64,000 nt of DNA from contig NC_037093.1 of assembly GCF_002994745.2 (NCBI RefSeq), forward strand, positions 45,674,384 through 45,738,383, read 5' to 3'. Under the pieces are notes generated by a model. That model ran no database searches and had not been told where the DNA came from. It saw nothing but the letters and a program-made list of their open reading frames with translations. Below, piece after piece: positions 22,750 through 35,199 of the stretch. The DNA comes from Rosa chinensis. Its lineage: Eukaryota > Streptophyta > Magnoliopsida > Rosales > Rosaceae. The position numbers and the translations under genes were made by a program. Positions within the stretch are counted from its first letter, which is position 1. Each line of letters begins with the position of its first letter.

Positions 22750-24490
22750 CCTACTTGTAGCCTCAGAGAATCAATTAAGTAAAGATAATTAATATCTATA
22801 TGCCCTCTCATTTAATATAAAAATAAATTCAAAACAATCTAATTTGAAATTTTCTTAAACTAATTTTCTTAAATATTTTGGTCTAGCTATTACTAATTAA
22901 GATCCAAAGTCAACTCTTTTTAATTAGATCTAATTAATATTTATTATTTATTTGAGAACCAACGTCTTTTTTAAAACCATTCATATTGAAAAAAAAAAAT
23001 TATAATTTAGATTAACAAAAAAATCTTTATAATTGTCTTCATAACAAGTGAATGGTGGATTTTCACATAACTTAACATAACAAAAACAAAAAAATAAAAC
23101 AAAACATTCATATTACAAATGAACCCTCGAATAATTATCTAGATAAAAGTGAAAATTCACCGCACATAAAATTACTGGTGGATTTTCACATAACTTAACA
23201 TAACAAAAACAAAAAAATAAAAACAAAAAAAAACAAAACAAAACATTCATATTACAAATGAACCCTCGAATAATTCATAAAATTACACTTGCATTTGTTC
23301 TTTTTTTTATATATTTTTTTTAAAGAAGCTAGAGCCAATGTATTGATCAAAAGCCAGAATGGTCATTACATTCTTTTCTATTGTCACTAGACAGACAAGA
23401 AAATGTGTTAGTACTCACAATGGTATATATAACTAAGTCACTCATTTGACATTAAATACATCGAAATAGCATAAATCCTCCTTCGATACTACTCTAGAGG
23501 CATGAAAGTGCATACCTCCCTAAAATACTTAGGGAATTGTTGAAAGTAAACTAAATTATTAACCTACAGTTCCCTAAACAAGGGAAATAACAGAAAGAAA
23601 AAAAAAACTAACTATTTAAAAGCCTAACTGCCCCAAAGAAAAATTAGAACCCTAGGCCCAATCGCTAACCTAGCCCAGTTCCACCTCCACCTCCATGTGC
23701 TGAAAACTATGCACGCACACCGCAAGCAACCGCCACGACACACTAAAATGGTACCGCCGCCACCCCACTTCAAGGAACACTGCCATCACCATGTCGCCAC
23801 CACCTAGAGGACATCAGGGAACCCGGAAAGCACAAGACTCGATCCAAACTGGAAACAAATCCCTTGTGCCTTGAAAAAATGCCAACTGCACCCCATCGAT
23901 AACGCCGCTCTACCACCGTCGCTTGGATCAAAATAAAATGAAATTATCATATAAAAGCATCCAATAAAAGTATAAAATAAAAAAGATACACATCTCTTAT
24001 AATTCTTTTCACCAAATCCGTTTTCACAGTTTTAAGCTACTCTAATTTCGCTTACTACAAAAGGATAAAATTTCATAAATAAAAAAGAATGTTTGCAAGC
24101 AGTCTTACTTTCGACTCTAACTTCTTCAATTCTCTTATCTTCCTTATTAGTTGGTACAGAAGTTTGTTCATAGATAATCTCATTGTTGTATATATATCTT
24201 ATGATTATGATTTTTTTATTATTATCAACAATGTGCCATTAGACAACTAATGACAGTTATGGATCTAAAACTAATTAATTCTTTTGAAAATGTGTCACAA
24301 CTCAAACCTGAGTTATGACTAATGTGGTGGTTTAAAACTAAAATCAGTGTAAGGGATTTTTTTAATTTATTTTTTTGTTCAGAAGCCAAGAAAATTGAAA
24401 TCGATGGCTTGTGTTGACGTTCAAATACATTTTTGTTGAAGGTAGAAAGCTACATGACTTTAAGAGTTATTGCTAGGTGACAAAACAATA
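22750..24490. repeat. Segmental duplication, Z copy 1 (no gene)
   Basis: Matches 5646-7113 plus 14595-14810 and keeps the unoccupied MULE target TTAATTCTTT at 24275-24284. A short local duplication (about 23045-23165 repeated at 23175-23285) is special to this copy. No coding sequence is seen. Confidence 0.8.
23300..23945 (-). mobile_element. Non-LTR retrotransposon remnant (paralogue of 6131-6800)
   Basis: The same truncated retroelement as at 6131-6800, duplicated with unit Z and not inserted independently: flanks and internal sequence match throughout. The poly-T head is interrupted here. No coding part is seen. Confidence 0.6.
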
Positions 24491-24697
24491 TGAGCCAAAA
24501 GTTTGGCAGTAAAGAAATTAAAACCTGTACAATGTATATATCTAGATAGACCCTTCTAATTTGGTAAAAGATTTGAACTGAATGTTTAGGAAACTTAAGC
24601 AGAGCTTCAGACTTAATTTCGTTGTTTCAAAGTTGAAGGAAAGGGTCAATAGAATCTAGCCGTGTAGAATGCTTCAATATACATAGACAAAATGACA
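24491..24697. other. Single-copy spacer, nothing recognised
   Basis: Sequence right of the end of duplicated unit Z1, before the Pack-MULE. No gene or repeat is recognised. Confidence 0.6.
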
Positions 24698-24706
24698 ATT
24701 TTACAT

Positions 24707-25893
24707 GGGATAATGACTATTTACACAATTTTGGGGTTAATTAACCCCACTTACCCAAACACTCTAAGAAATTGCCCACTTACATAATATTTTATATATA
24801 TTTTGCCCTAATACCCAATTAAGTATTTTTTTTTATTTTTTTATATTTATTTTAAGGACAATTTTGCCCTCTCCTTATTTGTCAATTAGAGAGAGAAGTC
24901 ATCAGAGACATGTGACCGGACTCCGGCGACCAGTGACAGGAATCCGGCAACCGGTCACCGGAATCCCGAATCTGGCTACCGGACTGGTGACCGGATTCCT
25001 GCATCCGATTTTATTGCCTCCTAATAATACCCAGTAATCATATTATTGCCCCCCAATAAACATATTATTGCCCCCAATAAAAAAGTTATTGCTCTCCAAT
25101 AACAAGTTTATTAGGGATCAATAATTAGTGAAAATGAAGATGTTTTAAATTTTTAAAGCTTTCGGAGGTTTATCCAAATAAATAATCTTATTATTGACCC
25201 TCAATAATCTTATTATTGCCTCAATAAACATTTTATTGCCCCCCAGTAATCTTATTATTGTTCTCAATAATCTTTGCCGCTCAATAATCTTCACCATCTT
25301 CGCCGCTCTCTTGCATCGGAAACACCTCCTCTGTTCCTTCCCAACCTCATAGCTCCCTCAAATTTCGGAAACGCCCAGGATCTAACCTGACGAAGCCGGT
25401 CGGGTCCTGCGACTACTCTGATGGAGCCTGGATCTACGACCCTAATGCTTCTCCCAAGTACGAAAACACTTGCAAGGAGATCTTCAAGGGCTGGAATTGC
25501 ATTTCCAGCAACAAATTCAACGACCGCGATCTCGTCAAGTGGAGGTGGAAGCCTAAGCACTGTGATCTGGTGAATCACTGACACTAACGGCGCCTCATGC
25601 GTCAATCGTCGTCCATTCCTTATCGGGCATCTTCGAGGCTGATGGTGGTTGGTGAACTTTGCATCTTCGAGGCTGACGGTGGTCGCTGAGTCGACTCGGC
25701 CGGGAAGGAAGAGAGAGAGAGAATAGATCGAAGAGGGGAGGGGAGAGAGAGAGAGAGAGATGAGTGTAATTTATTAATTAAAATGAAGGCAATACTGTCA
25801 ATACATGTTAAATTGGGTAAATGAGAGTAAAAAACTTTTAGTGGAGTAAGTGTGCAATTTTTAGATTAAAATTGTGTAAATAGTCATTATCCC
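24707..25893. mobile_element. Pack-MULE carrying a TBL exon
   Basis: Perfect 26-bp terminal inverted repeats (GGGATAATGACTATTTACAC plus six more bases, 24707-24732 and 25868-25893) lie inside an exact 9-bp duplication ATTTTACAT (24698-24706 and 25894-25902). That is the signature of a Mutator-like insertion. There is no transposase. Instead it contains a host exon fragment (25291-25581), a GC-rich CCGG-repeat region (about 24905-25000) and a run of short TTATTG/CAATAA repeats (about 25009-25285). A 16-bp perfect palindrome (GGGGTTAATTAACCCC, 24733-24748) adjoins the left repeat. Confidence 0.92.
25291..25581 (+). pseudogene. Captured trichome-birefringence-like (TBL) exon
   Basis: The + strand frame holds the start of a TBL/PMR5N domain: CDYSDGAWIYDPNASPKYE, then TCKEIFKGWNC and DLVKWRWKPKHCDL. 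These are the conserved Cys and Trp positions of TBL proteins, which are Golgi polysaccharide O-acetyltransferases of the cell wall. The frame is open upstream (GNTSSVPSQPHSSLKFRKRP) and ends at TGA 25579-25581, shortly after CDL. At that point the host gene would be expected to splice (CTG|GTGAAT looks like a donor). The transmembrane anchor and the catalytic GDS and DxxH regions are absent, so it cannot be an enzyme. It might be transcribed as a chimeric or regulatory RNA. Confidence 0.85.
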
Positions 25894-25902
25894 ATTTTAC
25901 AT

Positions 25903-28900
25903 TTCAAAACATTCCACCACATTACTATCAAAAATACTTCAGATTAATTCCTGGACAATAATCCATTCTACTTCATGACAAATTCCAACAAAGGCCAACT
26001 CTTCTATTCAAAATGACATACTGAGATATTCCACAGAAGATAGCAACAACATATCTTCAGCAAGCAAAACAAAGTTAGCGTACAATCGACAACCAAAGCA
26101 CAACTTGGAAAGACCTTTGCTCAAGATAACTCTGGAATATCATAAACACATCCACGTACTCAAGGACTTCTTTCTTGAAATCAATAGAAAACAGAGGGAA
26201 GTGAGCTTCAAAACTCATTAGGTACGACAAATAGATCAGTATTTCTAGATTGTATAAGGAAATAATTACAGGCAGAAGAATTAACCTTTGAAGTTGCTGC
26301 TGCAATATTTATAAAGAAATCAATAACACAGATTAAGACTCAAGGAGTTGCTTTGGTTCACAGACACCATTTAACTTAAATCAGTTCCATAAATAACTGA
26401 ACAAGAAAAGGAGAACAAGCTGAAATCCAAAACTTTCTTGATAAACATTCAAATATGTTGGGAAAATAAAACTCGTTGTAAATCCAGCGAGAGTAGCAAC
26501 AAGACCATAAAGTCTTTTAGCTTCGGTTACTGTAATCAAAGTCCAGAAACCTTTTTCTTTCCTTGGTTGTATGTTTCAGCAACAATGGTTTACAAACTCT
26601 TATCTCAAATCCCAATGAAATCCTTGAAAATCATTCTTTTTCCTGTTAGAGCCCATTGCTCGCATTAAGGCCACCGAGCACACCCCGTACAAGTGGATCC
26701 TGATCAGGTTTTGGGTCTTTCACCCTAGGGAGGCACAATCCCTACTTAACTTTTTCCTAGGGCTAACCAAATAGAACGATTAAAAACCAAATTTGGTCTT
26801 TCCACAAAACCTTTTGTTTCTCCAAACAAAACTGAACATTTAAGAATTTTCAGTAAAAGCTTGGAATTCACTTTCTGTAGAAAAGAAAATAGATTTAGTC
26901 CAAGAAAAGCTTCTTTAAGTAAAAGCTCTTTCTGTTGATAAAAATCAAGAGCTGGATAGACTAAACCATCTATGATGACCAACAGTATAAAATAAAACAT
27001 ATTTGCAAAATTTGTTGACCTTTAGTCATTAATGGGATGAATAGACCTTAACAAAATATAAATATGCAGATGATCAAACAAGGTTGGTGGCAGAGTAGTG
27101 TAAATCAGTTTTTCATTGGTAAACTGAACCTGACATTAAAAAGAAGCATATAACAATTCTTTTAATATAAATCAGACCTTAGTAAATAACTAAATATGGT
27201 TTCGGATGCACCTCCAAGGAGTTTCATAATTGAATTCTAATAGCATAGCTCCGTAACAAAACTGAAACTGAAAGTAAAATTAATAGGAGGAAGGAATCTG
27301 TCATAGTAGTAAGCATATGCATAAACTTCTACTTTCATTACTACATGACATAAGTAGTAAATAAATGGAGAGAATAAAGAGACTGACCTGAGGAAGTTTT
27401 CATGAAGGAGCTTTACGAATGGACAGCAAACAAAGGCCATAAATAGGCTTAGGTGCAGCCGTACAAAAGTTTTAAATTTCATTTGAAATCATAGTTAATT
27501 GGTTTGAAACCAGGTAAAGTAAAACAGCTTTTCAACATGACACTAAAGATGGGGTAAACATGAAAATTTAAGGATTCTCTACTACAATTATAAGTTGGCA
27601 AGAAGACAATGAAACAGAAAAGAACACAATCTTTTCATTAAGCAAAACTGGAGATGGTAGTCTATTGAAGTAAAAAAAAAAAGTCTCTTTGCTGCAATCA
27701 AATCCTTATAAGAGAAGAAGAAAAACAAAAAGAAATGAATATGGCTATCAATATATGGTTAAAAGATGTTCAACAAGGTTGTTCAACAATGTAACTTAGC
27801 TTTAAGGAATTACACAGATAGGTATTCTTTTCAAAACTTGATAAGAAATCGATCTTTAATAAGTATCGATTCAAGCTTTGTAAAACTTTGTGTGAAAAGG
27901 ACAAGATAATGACATAGTTCGGCTGCATATTTTAAAGATCTAGGTAAAAAGGAATGTCAAAATAAAATCAGAACATGGTTTTTATTAATATAAATATGTA
28001 GAGATCCAAAGCTTTATAAGAAAAAACCAAAACAATCATAAAGTTTTCCTTGTGCATGCATTCAACAAGCACCAACAACTATACTCATAGACAAGTTCCA
28101 CATACATGATAAAGATAAAATATCATAACAATGAAATTCAGTAATTGAACGTCAACCATGTTTTAGTTGGCTGACAAACCAATTCAAATTTGCAGATTAG
28201 GAATGAAACCAATATTCCAAAGGCAACCACTTTTACCAATAAGAGTTTGATCAAAACTCAAACTTGACAAATCATTGTGCATTCATATCCGAACTCTTCG
28301 TACAGAAACATAGAGAAAGCATCTCAACAATCACACTGAACAGCTACAAACGGCAACCAAATCCAAATGCTAACACCCACTTTATATTTCAACAAATCCA
28401 GTCACCTAAACCAAATGTACGACAAACTACACCTAAACTCTTGAAAAAGCTGAACCATAATGAACGGATTTGGGAAGATGGGGAGTTTGAATTTACTGGA
28501 GATAGCTGCATGCAAAGAAAAATTTTCAGATTCTTGGGTAGTGGATAGCCACAACAACGTCTCTGTTTTCTTTTGAGCTATTACAAATTTAGTTTTTGGC
28601 TTGGAGAGAAGACATCGATATGTTTTGAAGAGTACGGAAGAAAGACTGCTATATATTGTAGTGAGGTACAGAGTACAAAAGCAACTTGAGGGGTGGAGAA
28701 TAGCAGGCCACTTGTTTTAGTCTAAATAGGTGACTAGATGTTTTAGTGTAATTTATACACAAACATAAATTAAATAAATAACAATATAGACATAAAATTC
28801 AATCTGACACTCTAATAACTCTAACTAGTAATGCACAAGATAAACAAAACTTAATCTTAGGCAGAGAACAAAACACACAAAAGAGAAGGATAAAAGAAAC

Positions 28901-29246
28901 AATTCGAACCTGTCAAAAATTGAGATCGCCAAAAAATGAACCCATGATCTACCTCAATCCTAAACCAATTCCCAATCCTCCTAACTAAGTAACCTTTGGG
29001 AGTGAGCAAGAGTAAGTGCTTACCAAGTAACCATATGAGTGATTACCAATTTTCCGTGTGAATGATTGCCAAGTAACTCTATCTCTATATAAAGAGAACT
29101 AATGAGAAGGGATACACCACTTTCCTCATATATTCTCTCATCATATTCTTCACTTTCTAGCAAGCAAGCTTTACTTGTATGAAAACAGTATAATTTATAT
29201 TGAACATGTAAAAATGGTTAATATCTCTCACAAGTCTTTTATCAAT
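25903..29246. other. Single-copy AT-rich region without a recognisable gene
   Basis: Many short frames lie on both strands but none has a domain, and stops are frequent. A TATA-like stretch read on the - strand (near 28650) with a pyrimidine-rich leader, and a TATATAAAG-type stretch near 29090 (+), could be promoters of non-coding transcripts or old LTR pieces. A small GC-richer stretch at 26650-26750 was not identified. Confidence 0.45.
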
Positions 29247-29259
29247 CTTCATGATTTTA

Positions 29260-30156
29260 TAGTAATTCAAGATTTGTTATAGGCATCCCTAAACCCTAAG
29301 TAGGGCTAAAGACCATCTGGAAAACAGCACTCGTCCGGTGGAGCGAGCGATGCCTAGCAGGCCTCCATGCTCTGTTGGCATCTTTGTGCAGTTGCCGAAA
29401 CGGTGATCTAAAGGTCGGGCTTGGGAGCAATGATTTGGATGGTTTGCTCGAAGTTTTGGCAGATTGTGCCTCGGTGGCAATTCGGTGCGACATCTATATA
29501 TATGTGTTCGTGGCGGTTTGGTGCAGCATCTCCGTGTGCATGGTTGGACTGCTGTGAATCTCGGGTTGGTGACGACGCGATGGCTTTAGGTGGACTGCAT
29601 CAGCTGGTTTTTGAGTAAACTCCAGGAATGGTGTTTCGAGTTTGCTTGGTTTTCAGCCGTTTGGGGTTCAAGGTGGTTGTTGTTGTTATGATGGGGCTTC
29701 AGGAAGCAACAGCGACGATGGCTGTGGCAATGTCAGACGAGACAGTGATGGGCGGCGGCAATAGATGAAGATGACGACGTGGGATGGCTTGCTATGGCTT
29801 GGGTGAAGATGTTCTTGAACTGTTCCCATTTGGGCCTAAGTAAATTGCGCCTGGTTGTTTTAAGCTTGCATTATGTTAGTAGCTTAGTTTACTTTCAATA
29901 ATTCCCTAAGTTTTTTAGGGACCAATATATGCACTTTTATGCTTCTAGCAGATCTTCTGGAGTAGTACTGAAGGAAGATTCATGCTATTTCGAATGTAAT
30001 TAATGTCAAATGAGTGCCCTATTTTCTACGTACCATTGTGGGTGCTAGCACAACTTCTTGCCTACACCTAATTGGTAACAGGAGGGTATGTCATTTTGGC
30101 TTGTGATCAATATATTGGCATTTTGCCTTGATTCAAAAAAAAAAAAAAAAAAAAAA
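29260..30156 (+). mobile_element. Poly-A-tailed non-LTR retrotransposon copy
   Basis: It ends in a run of over 20 A (to 30156) and is flanked by a 13-bp duplication CTTCATGATTTTA (29247-29259 and 30157-30169), the signature of target-primed reverse transcription. Its last 280 bp resemble the reverse complement of 6131-6400. The 5' half is GC-richer, and its small frames (29289-29618) do not resemble a known protein. It is either a 5'-truncated LINE or a SINE-like element. Confidence 0.75.
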
Positions 30157-30415
30157 CTTCATGATTTTACTCATTTATTAGAGATCTAATCGATTTGGAA
30201 CAAAACTGTTTTGACATGATGAATTATTATTGAGAATTATAAGGTTAACTTGAACGATTTACTAAACTTACAAAATCAATTATCTCAACTAGCACTTATG
30301 GCATGTTTCGAAATTGATGGCAAATGTAAGTTAGAGTAAGAACTAAGAACATAAGGGATTTAAGATTGCCTCAAAAGTTAATACAAGTGCTTTTAACTAT
30401 CTAAAAAGTGTTTTT

Positions 30416-30507
30416 GAGTTATAAATCTGTTTGACAAATAAACATAAAAGTGTTTATTGAGTTATAAATCTGTTTGACAAATAAACATAAAAGTGTTTAT
30501 TGAGTTA
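30416..30507. repeat. Two tandem copies of a 43-bp unit
   Basis: A unit starting GAGTTATAAATCTGTTTGAC is repeated head to tail with no visible differences, with a partial third copy. It sits just before a LINE fragment. Confidence 0.8.
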
Positions 30508-30587
30508 TAAAAGCGAGGGATGATTTAGAGCACTGAAGTGCTGTTGCAGCAACACAAATCTTCAACCTACTAGGCCTTTCACCACTA

Positions 30588-31371
30588 TTGTGTAGAGCCC
30601 CTAGCTTCAAGCCTGTAACTTGGCAGCCGCCTGACCACTGGTTAAAAGTGAATACTGATGGATCCTTTAGAGGCTCTAATATGGCTGGGTTTGGAGGGAT
30701 TTTTCGTGATGCCGAGGGAAATTTTGTTGGGGCCTTTGCAGCAAGAGCTGAGGTTCCTAGTGCCATTGATGCAGAGATTTTGGCTGTCATTGAGGCTATT
30801 CAGGTAGCTTGGGTTCGTCGTTGGACCCATATCTGGTTGGAGACGGACTCCACCCTAGTACTTACATATTTCAAAAACCCCAACCTTATTCCTTGGAGGC
30901 TCAGAACTCGTTGGTTTAATTGTGTACTCAGGTCTCGGCAAATGACTTTCCATATATCACACATCTTTAGGGAAGGGAACAAAGTAGCAGACAAGCTGGC
31001 TAATTATGGTGCTTTGCATGACGGAGCGGTATGGTGGATTGCCCTCCCGTCCATTATTACTTCTGAGTTTGGTCATGATTACTCTTCGCGTGCTAGTTAT
31101 CGGTTTTCTTAGTTACTTTGTTTGGGCTCTTGGTTTGAGCCCTAATTTGTATTGCCTATTAATTTTTGTCTTACTTATTACTTTGTTTGTATCGGATGCG
31201 GTCTTGGCCTAGTCCCCCGCCTCCTTTTGCTTTTGTTCTCTTTCTCTTGAGCTTGGTTTGGTTTGGTCCGCCAGCTCATTTGTAACCTTATTATTTTTCT
31301 TAATAAAATTTCGGGGTAGGACGTGGAGTTAGTCCTATTTCCGCTTCCTTAAAAAAAAAAAAAAAAAAAAA
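30588..31371 (+). mobile_element. 5'-truncated L1-type LINE (RNase H end and 3' UTR)
   Basis: The frame at about 30591-31112 is an RNase H domain of the kind found at the end of plant L1 ORF2. Its acidic residues lie in VNTDGSF, DAEILA, LETDS and GNKVADKLAN. The normal upstream endonuclease, reverse transcriptase and zinc-finger domains are missing. A 3' UTR with an AATAAAA signal (near 31300) and a poly-A tail (about 31350-31371) follow. The fragment is non-autonomous. It could also be read as a domesticated RNase H gene, but the poly-A tail makes a retro-insert more likely. Confidence 0.8.
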
Positions 31372-31721
31372 CAAAACACAAATGATTAGTTATATCAAAT
31401 ACGTTATTTGATTATTAAGAAAAAATTTGAGTATAAATATTAAGAATTAAGATAATCTGATCATTTGTACCGGTAATGCATAGAAAATGTTTCATATCAA
31501 AAGAAGCAATTCGAAAGAAGCATTTCTTTAAGGGCTGTACAGTTGGGTGGCCCAAAACCAAATTCAACCACCACTTGCTGTGGCCACTGTTGCCAAGGCC
31601 AGTAGCATTAACCCTAGCACCTGCATCTGCCGCCGTACAAAAAACAAGGAATAGGCTCCAAGGACAACCAAAATCTTATCACAAAACTCAACCATCCACT
31701 TCGGAATCCAGCCCCACACCC
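31372..31721. other. Spacer, nothing recognised
   Basis: AT-rich, then GC-richer from 31540. A 97-codon open frame (31476-31769) runs across the X2 boundary and has no recognisable domain. Confidence 0.5.
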
Positions 31722-33534
31722 ACTTATTGCGCGTGCTCATCACCTCCTAATCCCCTACAATGTGTGTGAGACCTGACTACGCGCGTGACTGGGTAAATTT
31801 CGGTTCTTTTAGTTTTAGCTTATCCGTCGGCAGGCAAGTGGAAGACTGTGGAACGTTAATCACGTGTACTAAGACAAGTGGGGATGTACCTTTAATCATC
31901 ATTAGTAGTACTTAATAGTAATTAAAATGCAACACTAAGGTTTAATCTGAAAGGTCATTGGCTCTGGTTTCGGTGCTCCAATGACATTCTCTCTTATAGT
32001 ACAAATAAATAGTCTCAAATTTGTTATCTTGTTGATGTTTGTGATATTTATGTAGGCGTGCAGGTTGGGGTGAAGCTGTTTATGATTTGATGTAGCTAAT
32101 TTTTGCAGACTAACTATTGCTTTGTTTTGCTTTCAAAGAGCTCTGGTCTTTGGAGTTCGGCCAAACAGAAAACAAAACTAAAGCTCGGTCCTTACTTTTC
32201 TGAGAGACACAAAAGCTTGAGCCTTCTTCTATCCAAACTATTGGGTTGTCACTCTCTTGCATGTTTGCTTTTTCTTCTGCAGCTTGGTGTGGGTTTGCAG
32301 TTTTGAGTCTGATCTTAGGGTTTTGGAACCTACTCTTTTGGTTGAGGTTTCCGTTTATCTGTTTGTTTGTTCCTGTGCTTAAGAGTTTTTGTGTGGTTGA
32401 TCTGCCTGGTACATGGAATGTTAGGTTTTCCTTACAAAGTCGATCTTCATGCATCGGCTAAAGAAACGATTGGAATACTACTGAAAATTTCCTGATATCC
32501 TTCTTTTCTCCAAGTATGTAGCGGGGTTTCGATCAGTTCTGATGTGCCAGGAAGAGGAAGAGGTATCTGGAAGATTTTTCCTTTTCTTTACACTAGTCTA
32601 TCATCTGTAAAATTTGACCGTTCCTTAATATTGGCTTAAACTCTTAAACCTTAAATGCAAAAATTCTGGGTTTAAAGTTTCAAGCTTCAAAGGATTTTGA
32701 TTATTATTTAAAGCTTAGTATCCAGATTGTTCTCAGTCGATCAACTGTCAAATTATTCAAGGCTGTTCTACATGTATAGATTGGCTTTAATAGTATGTAT
32801 GCTCCAACATTATAATTTTTCTTGAAGCACTTTCTACTGATCTGGCTTTCACAAGTCCATGAATTTGATTTTTCACTTGTCAGATTTCTATTCAGATTTG
32901 GAGTTTCCATGATCACCAACTTTGCAACCCATATGTTTGCCCAGTTATTTGGTCTATACAATATGATTTAACTCCTTTGATCTACAAGCTGAGGTTCTAT
33001 ATATGGAAGGTTACATATTGTTGATGTTGGGATACTAGATAAATTTCGTATCAGCCTGTCATCCCTGGTGTACCTTTAATCCATGGAGCGAGATCCCTAT
33101 CTTGCATGTGATATTGTGTTCATTAGTATCATGCGGCAGATTTTGGTTACTAGCTACGAGAACATATATTAGTAATTGTTGTTGATTTGTGATTCTAGTG
33201 CTGTAGGTCTTAGCTATGTCATATTTGATCTTAATCAACAAAGTAAAATTGGCTCAGTCTGATACTTTTTCTTGGTGAATGGTGATGCTCTTCGAAGTCT
33301 GTTTTTGTGCCTGAATAGGTGAATTTGTATGATGAAGTTTTGGAACATTGATACGTTTATATCATTTGCCCTTATTTTCTTTTCTTTTTGTCTTACATTT
33401 TTTAGGCATTGACATGAAATGTGCGGAACTTGTATGTCAATTTTCTTCATAATTGTATTGTGATTAGTGGAAAACATGTTAATCCGGCTTTTAGCAGTTA
33501 CTGTATGTGTATATATGACTATGAGCTGAGCTAT

Positions 33535-33610
33535 TGGTGGTTTGGATGACAGAGAGAGAGAGTACACTTGTCAGCATCCATGAAAACCCCTCTCTTTGTC
33601 ATCGTACTGC
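33535..33610 (+). ncRNA. MIR535-like foldback with shortened 3' arm (X2a)
   Basis: The 5' arm 33547-33567 begins TGACAGAGAGAGAGAGTACA. The 3' arm (33587-33603, CCCCTCTCTTTGTCATC) is joined directly to CATCCATGAAAA, having lost about 25 nt that X1a keeps (GCCATGGG to GTGCTC). The upper stem is therefore gone and normal processing is doubtful. The 5' arm is intermediate between miR535 and miR156 in appearance. Confidence 0.5.
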
Positions 33611-35091
33611 TGTTGTCCTGGTCTATCCTCGATGCTATGTTTCATGTATTTGCATCTTTGGGATGTAAACTAGCTGATAAGCTTATAACATTGTGTAATT
33701 TGTCATTTATCTTTGTCAATCATATTATTTATTCCAGAATGGTTTCCATTAGCCTTTTTGTTGGTTGATGTCTTGTTATGATATGGAGATTACATGTTGA
33801 TGAAGTAGAGTGGTCATTGTTCATGGATCAATCTCTTAGTACATCAACATGGATGCATTATCTTGTTAATTACATTCAGTTGCATGTTTGGAAAACTAAA
33901 ATATTTTGGCTTAGTGTTCAGCAATTCAATTTTACATAATTAAATTTTTCGACCTCAATAAAATTTTGACTAAAGTAATTTCAATAAAAATTTCTATGTA
34001 CTTTTAATCTTCTTCTTTTTTTTTTTCCTTTTCTTTTGTAAGAACTATGTCAATAGGACTGGAACATGAGGTGTGGCAGTGATATAAGATGATTAGATTA
34101 GGTTGAGATCAACATTCAGGTATGAGTAGTAGGGATGCAAAACATTCAACAGTCGGCTTTGTTTCACTTGAAGTATGGAATTGATATTTTACTGCTGACC
34201 ACAAAACCAAACATTAGAGTTCATTTGAGCTAAACAACTGGTATGCGATATTATACATGAGAATTTATTTGCTTGCCAAGTTTTTCAAAACTATTGTGTT
34301 GGATATAGTTAAATTATTACATATATACAAGTAATAAACAGACAGAAGACTGTATGGAAACAGCAACAGCATGATTGCTAATATGATTACAAACAATGAT
34401 AGTCATGAGCTTGAGGAACATCAAAGGGAAGTGCTGAATTGGAGGTTGCATGTTGATGTTGTGACTCGGGACTTTCTTGCGTGTGATACTGTGTTAATTT
34501 CATGTGGTGGTTTTGGTGACTTTTTTCCGGCAGCTGGTGGGTTTTGAGGACCAGTTGGTAGTACATTATATGTAGTTGTACATTTATGATCATGGTTGAT
34601 GTGTGATGTACTGTTGGTCTTTTTTTTTGTTTTTTTGTCATTTTACTATTGGTCTTAACTATGTTTATCTGATTATATCAACCAAGTACGGTATTTCCAT
34701 CTTTTTCTTCTTTGGCTTTTGCTTTCTGTTTTTGGCTGTTTGTTTCTTTTCTTTTGATTTCTCTAGTCTTCTTTTGCTTGCTTTGCAGACTTTGTCTGGA
34801 TTGGGCTGTGTCCCATGAACTGTTGTTTGGCCATGTGCCTTGTGACTAAAAAAAAGTACAGTGGTCCAGTCTGGGGGTTTCTCTAGGTGTGCACTGCTGT
34901 AGTCATTTTCTTTTGCCTAAATCTAGGTCAATTAAGTGGTGATGATTGCAGTTTTCGTTTTTTATATCATTTGCTTTCTCCCAAATTTGTTTAGCTTTGA
35001 CATGACAAGTGTGGAATTTGCCAGCAAACATTTTATCTCGATTGTTGAAAACATTCTAATCTGGCTCTTTGCCATTACTGAGGCAAGCTAT

Positions 35092-35199
35092 GATTAGATT
35101 TGTTTGACAATGAGAGAGAGCACGCTTGTCAGCATCCATGAAACAGTAATGAGTGTTTACGAGCGTGCTCCCTCTCATCGTCATACAATCGATCTAATC
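35092..35199 (+). ncRNA. MIR535: MIR535 precursor hairpin, copy X2b
   Basis: The 5' arm 35105-35125 reads TGACAATGAGAGAGAGCACG plus C. It differs from the commonly quoted miR535 only at position 7 (C to T), so it is one step closer to consensus than the X1b and X3b copies. The 3' arm 35163-35183 pairs along the length and the star would be 35165-35185. The lower stem pairs through GATTAGAT and ATCTAATC. Same layout and neighbours as the other two hairpins. Confidence 0.9.

Noticed and set aside
25291..25605. Minus-strand frame in the Pack-MULE
   Set aside because: The plus strand encodes the conserved TBL motif, so the opposite frame is a shadow.
24707..25893. Pack-MULE as a hAT or PIF element
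   Set aside because: The target duplication is 9 bp and the ends do not match those families. Mutator type fits better than hAT (8 bp) or PIF (3 bp).
28264..28548. 94-codon frame on the + strand
   Set aside because: No domain or codon pattern, in a region where both strands have many stops. Could not be supported as a gene.
33547..33567. Calling the X2a foldback a MIR156 gene
   Set aside because: The 5' arm starts like miR156 (TGACAGA) but the rest and the loop align with the MIR535-type paralogue, and the upper stem is deleted.
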